DNA from: Scatosoma sp045588185
GTDB taxonomy: Bacteria; Bacillota; Clostridia; Christensenellales; Borkfalkiaceae
DNA length: 30,009 bases
Direction of reading: 5' to 3'
NCBI GenBank assembly: GCA_045588185.1
Contig: JAZNDR010000083.1
Span: 1 to 30,009, forward strand
A program made the position numbers and the translations under genes. This document shows positions 28,427 through 30,009 of this stretch, one piece after another. The notes beneath the pieces were generated by a model, which saw only the letters and a program-made list of their open reading frames with translations, ran no database searches and was not told the origin of the DNA. The stretch's first letter is position 1, and each line of letters starts with the position of its first letter.

Positions 28427-29704
28427 TTATTTATTGCAGGTGAAATCCGTCGACTCCGTTGCGTTCGGTTTCCTTCCCACCGTCGTATTGTCCTTTCGCC
28501 TATTCCGAAGCTCGGGGATGGGCGACGGCGCGACTTGGTATCTATAATCCGCGCCCCTACGGCGAATAAACCCTTCAATGACGTTATGCGAGGGCACAAT
28601 CTCCACGGACGGGTTGACGGTGTCTTGGAAACGGAAGAACTCGGCATCCTTCTCCAAATCGCGTACGCGCACGTAGTCTTCCTTCTTCGACGTGTACTGC
28701 ACCGTTTCGCCGAGTATCTTGCGGACGTACTCCACGTTTTCGTGCAGGGAAATGGGCGCAGGGAAGGTTTGGTCCTTGATAACCTCGTCTGCATCCTTTT
28801 TCTCGTACTTTTTCAACAGCTCTTCCGCCTTATGCAAATGTGCGATTTCGTACGCCAAATTTTGTTCCCAAAGCGCCTTGATGCAAGGGTCGGTTTCCGT
28901 CTTGTAGCACGACCAGTAAAGATAGCACTCGCAGTACTCGTGCCAAAGGAGCATTTCCAGCCACGTCGCCTTCGAGTCCATCAGCGATTCGTATTGCGTA
29001 ACGTGTTCTTCTTCGACGAGCGCGATTTCCTGATACAATCTTCTGCCGATGTCCGACGATGCAAAGTTCGTTACGTTCATATAATAGTTCATCGTTTGCT
29101 GTTCCGCGCCCGTAATGATCATGGTCGACAGCACCGTTTGCGTGTCCGACGTCTTGGCGTTGATACTGCGCTTGACGTTATCCATCGGGAAACGGTGATG
29201 CGAGATCGTGGGACGTCCCGGCATGATTTCCGTGTACCTGCCCACCAACCACTCGGCGGCGAGCCCCTGTTCCATTTCCAAAAGGTTCGCATAGCGGTAC
29301 AAATGGTCGAAATCTTCCAACAGTGCGAAATCGAGCGCGGTTTTTACGTCGCAATCGAGCTCCCGTTTCGCAAGCTCGGCGGTCAAATCGACGGCAAGCT
29401 GTTCGTACGAAATCGTATGTTCCAAAATGCTTTCGTTCATGGGTTTCAGAAGCGAAATCTTCAGTTGCTGTTGCTTTTCGATATACCTGGTCAAGGCAAG
29501 GTCGCGACGAAGGTCGTTGTCCGTAACGTGTCTTGCGAGCTGGTGCGAAAACCAGTTCGCTTCAAACTCCGTGCCGTTCATCAATATAATGCGCGTTTTC
29601 GTGTACGGGTCGACTTCGCGTTTGTCGTAGGGCTTGGGGTACACTTCCTTCCAGTTTTCTATCGATTTCTCGATAGACATGGGTCTCTCTTTAAACGGGT
29701 TCAT
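28427..29704 (-). CDS. Ferritin-like helical protein of unknown function
   Basis: 425 residues, not a family I can name. The middle (about 80-320) is a series of amphipathic helices with E/H pairs in the style of ferritin-like di-iron proteins: ESILEHTISYEQLAVD, FDHLYRYANLLEMEQG, GAEQQTMNYYMN, EIALVEEEHVTQYESLMD and NLAYEIAHLHKAEELLKKYE. E-x6-Y or E-x-x-H spacing in several helices would allow metal binding, but I cannot pair them with certainty. The C-terminal ~90 residues are unstructured-looking. The ATG at 29702-29704 is preceded by AAAGGAG; promoter TTGGAA (29754-29759), 17 bp, TATAGT (29731-29736). Single-gene unit. Confidence 0.75.
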   Translation of the reverse strand: MNPFKERPMSIEKSIENWKEVYPKPYDKREVDPYTKTRIILMNGTEFEANWFSHQLARHVTDNDLRRDLALTRYIEKQQQLKISLLKPMNESILEHTISYEQLAVDLTAELAKRELDCDVKTALDFALLEDFDHLYRYANLLEMEQGLAAEWLVGRYTEIMPGRPTISHHRFPMDNVKRSINAKTSDTQTVLSTMIITGAEQQTMNYYMNVTNFASSDIGRRLYQEIALVEEEHVTQYESLMDSKATWLEMLLWHEYCECYLYWSCYKTETDPCIKALWEQNLAYEIAHLHKAEELLKKYEKKDADEVIKDQTFPAPISLHENVEYVRKILGETVQYTSKKEDYVRVRDLEKDAEFFRFQDTVNPSVEIVPSHNVIEGFIRRRGADYRYQVAPSPIPELRNRRKDNTTVGRKPNATESTDFTCNK

Positions 29705-29730
29705 GGGCAATTCTCCTTTGATTTTTTATC

Positions 29731-29759
29731 ACTATAACCAAAGTATGCCCGTTTTCCAA
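29731..29759 (-). promoter_or_regulatory. Promoter of the ferritin-like gene
   Basis: TTGGAA (29754-29759), 17 bp, TATAGT (29731-29736) on the minus strand, 27 nt before the ATG. Confidence 0.72.
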
Positions 29760-29773
29760 AAATTGTATACAAT

Positions 29774-29804
29774 AAATATCCCCGCGTGAAAACGCGGGGT
29801 ATTT
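29774..29804. terminator. Terminator-like hairpin
   Basis: CCCCGCGT-GAAA-ACGCGGGG with flanking A/T pairing, between the IS200/IS605 fragment and the promoter of the ferritin-like gene; insulates the latter from transposase transcription. Confidence 0.78.
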
Positions 29805-29811
29805 CATATGC

Positions 29812-30009
29812 GGGCGAAGCCCTATGCTACCAGCCACCCTCTACAAGGGTATTGAGGTCTGTCATTTACATATTACTCTTTGAACGGGCTTTCTGGATAA
29901 TCTATCCGTAGCTGTTCCCCGAGTTTATCTTCTTTTAACTGATTTTCTATATACTCTTTTATCTTTTGAGTATTTTTTCCTACTGTATCGACATAGTATC
30001 CTTTGCACC
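29812..30009 (-). mobile_element. IS200/IS605-type insertion sequence, one end (partial)
   Basis: The C-terminal end of a Y1 transposase followed by ~60 bp with two small hairpins (GGGCGAAGCCC at 29814-29824 and CCCT/AGGG around 29837-29850), as found near the ends of this family. The other end lies outside the window and the exact boundary is uncertain. Confidence 0.65.
29873..30009 (-). CDS. tnpA: IS200/IS605 family transposase TnpA (C-terminal fragment)
   Basis: The last 44 codons of a gene running off the right edge: CKGYYVDTVGKNTQKIKEYI followed by ENQLKEDK and ending YPESPFKE. The pattern K-G-Y-Y-V-D-T-V-G then I-x-x-Y-I-x-x-Q is that of the HUH/Y1 single-strand transposases; the Tyr in KEYIENQ, 25 residues from the end, is in the right place for the nucleophile. 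The HUH pair lies outside the window. Confidence 0.85.
   Translation of the reverse strand, partial: CKGYYVDTVGKNTQKIKEYIENQLKEDKLGEQLRIDYPESPFKE

Noticed and set aside
28535..29737. 400-codon plus-strand frame opposite the ferritin-like gene
   Set aside because: Antisense shadow produced by codon bias; the minus-strand gene has the promoter, AAAGGAG and meaningful helices.

Overview
The window looks like a chromosomal segment of a low-to-mid GC Firmicute, most likely an uncultured gut-type Clostridia lineage. The grounds are AGGAGG-type ribosome binding sites, sigma-A promoters of the TTGACA-N17-TATAAT type in front of many units, tRNA genes with encoded CCA, and the families present (BcrA-like ABC ATPases, OmpR/HisKA pair, TrkAH, DedA-like, FNT). 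The lineage is an inference; there is no rRNA or housekeeping marker to fix it.

Layout. 1-5.6 kb (minus strand): a response regulator, sensor kinase and two membrane proteins form one operon, followed after a terminator by an ABC operon (ATPase A, permease, ATPase B; B runs off the left edge). A palindromic site repeated every 22 bp covers the ABC promoter. 5.8-9.5 kb: two small AT-rich 'switch' cassettes, each with a divergent, apparently leaderless XRE repressor whose palindromic operator fills the 17-bp spacer of the promoter for small membrane or secreted proteins. Between them lies a LysR gene divergent from a SemiSWEET-like gene. 9.5-12.4 kb: degenerate tRNA-Glu-like repeats, strong hairpins, a TA-flanked MITE-like element, and a TrkA/TrkH potassium uptake pair.

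12.5-20.7 kb is an AT-rich accessory island. A five-gene operon (XRE regulator, two DNA methyltransferases, an HNH nuclease, a PD-(D/E)XK nuclease) looks like a restriction-modification or related defence cassette. It sits between directly repeated ~54-bp sequences (one copy at 12.5 kb, three near-tandem copies at 17.9-18.1 kb). Next come a candidate structured RNA, a 47-codon gene with a TTG start behind a hairpin that may hide its ribosome binding site, a second strongly folded (pseudoknot-capable) region, a large serine recombinase, and a ~130-bp imperfect palindrome with a terminator nested in it. Three tRNAs (Glu, Met, fMet) follow.

21.3-29.7 kb returns to higher-GC, ordinary-looking chromosome: a Pr6Pr-family membrane protein, a YfcC-type carrier in an operon with an unusual DedA/VTT-acyltransferase-zinc ribbon fusion, a small wHTH/membrane-protein pair, tRNA-Ala with nearby tRNA-derived relics, an SDR/FNT operon and a ferritin-like protein of unknown role. 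The window ends inside an IS200/IS605-type transposase.

The best candidates for something undescribed are the flanked two-methyltransferase/two-nuclease cassette, the folded RNA regions in front of the recombinase, and the repeated XRE switch cassettes.
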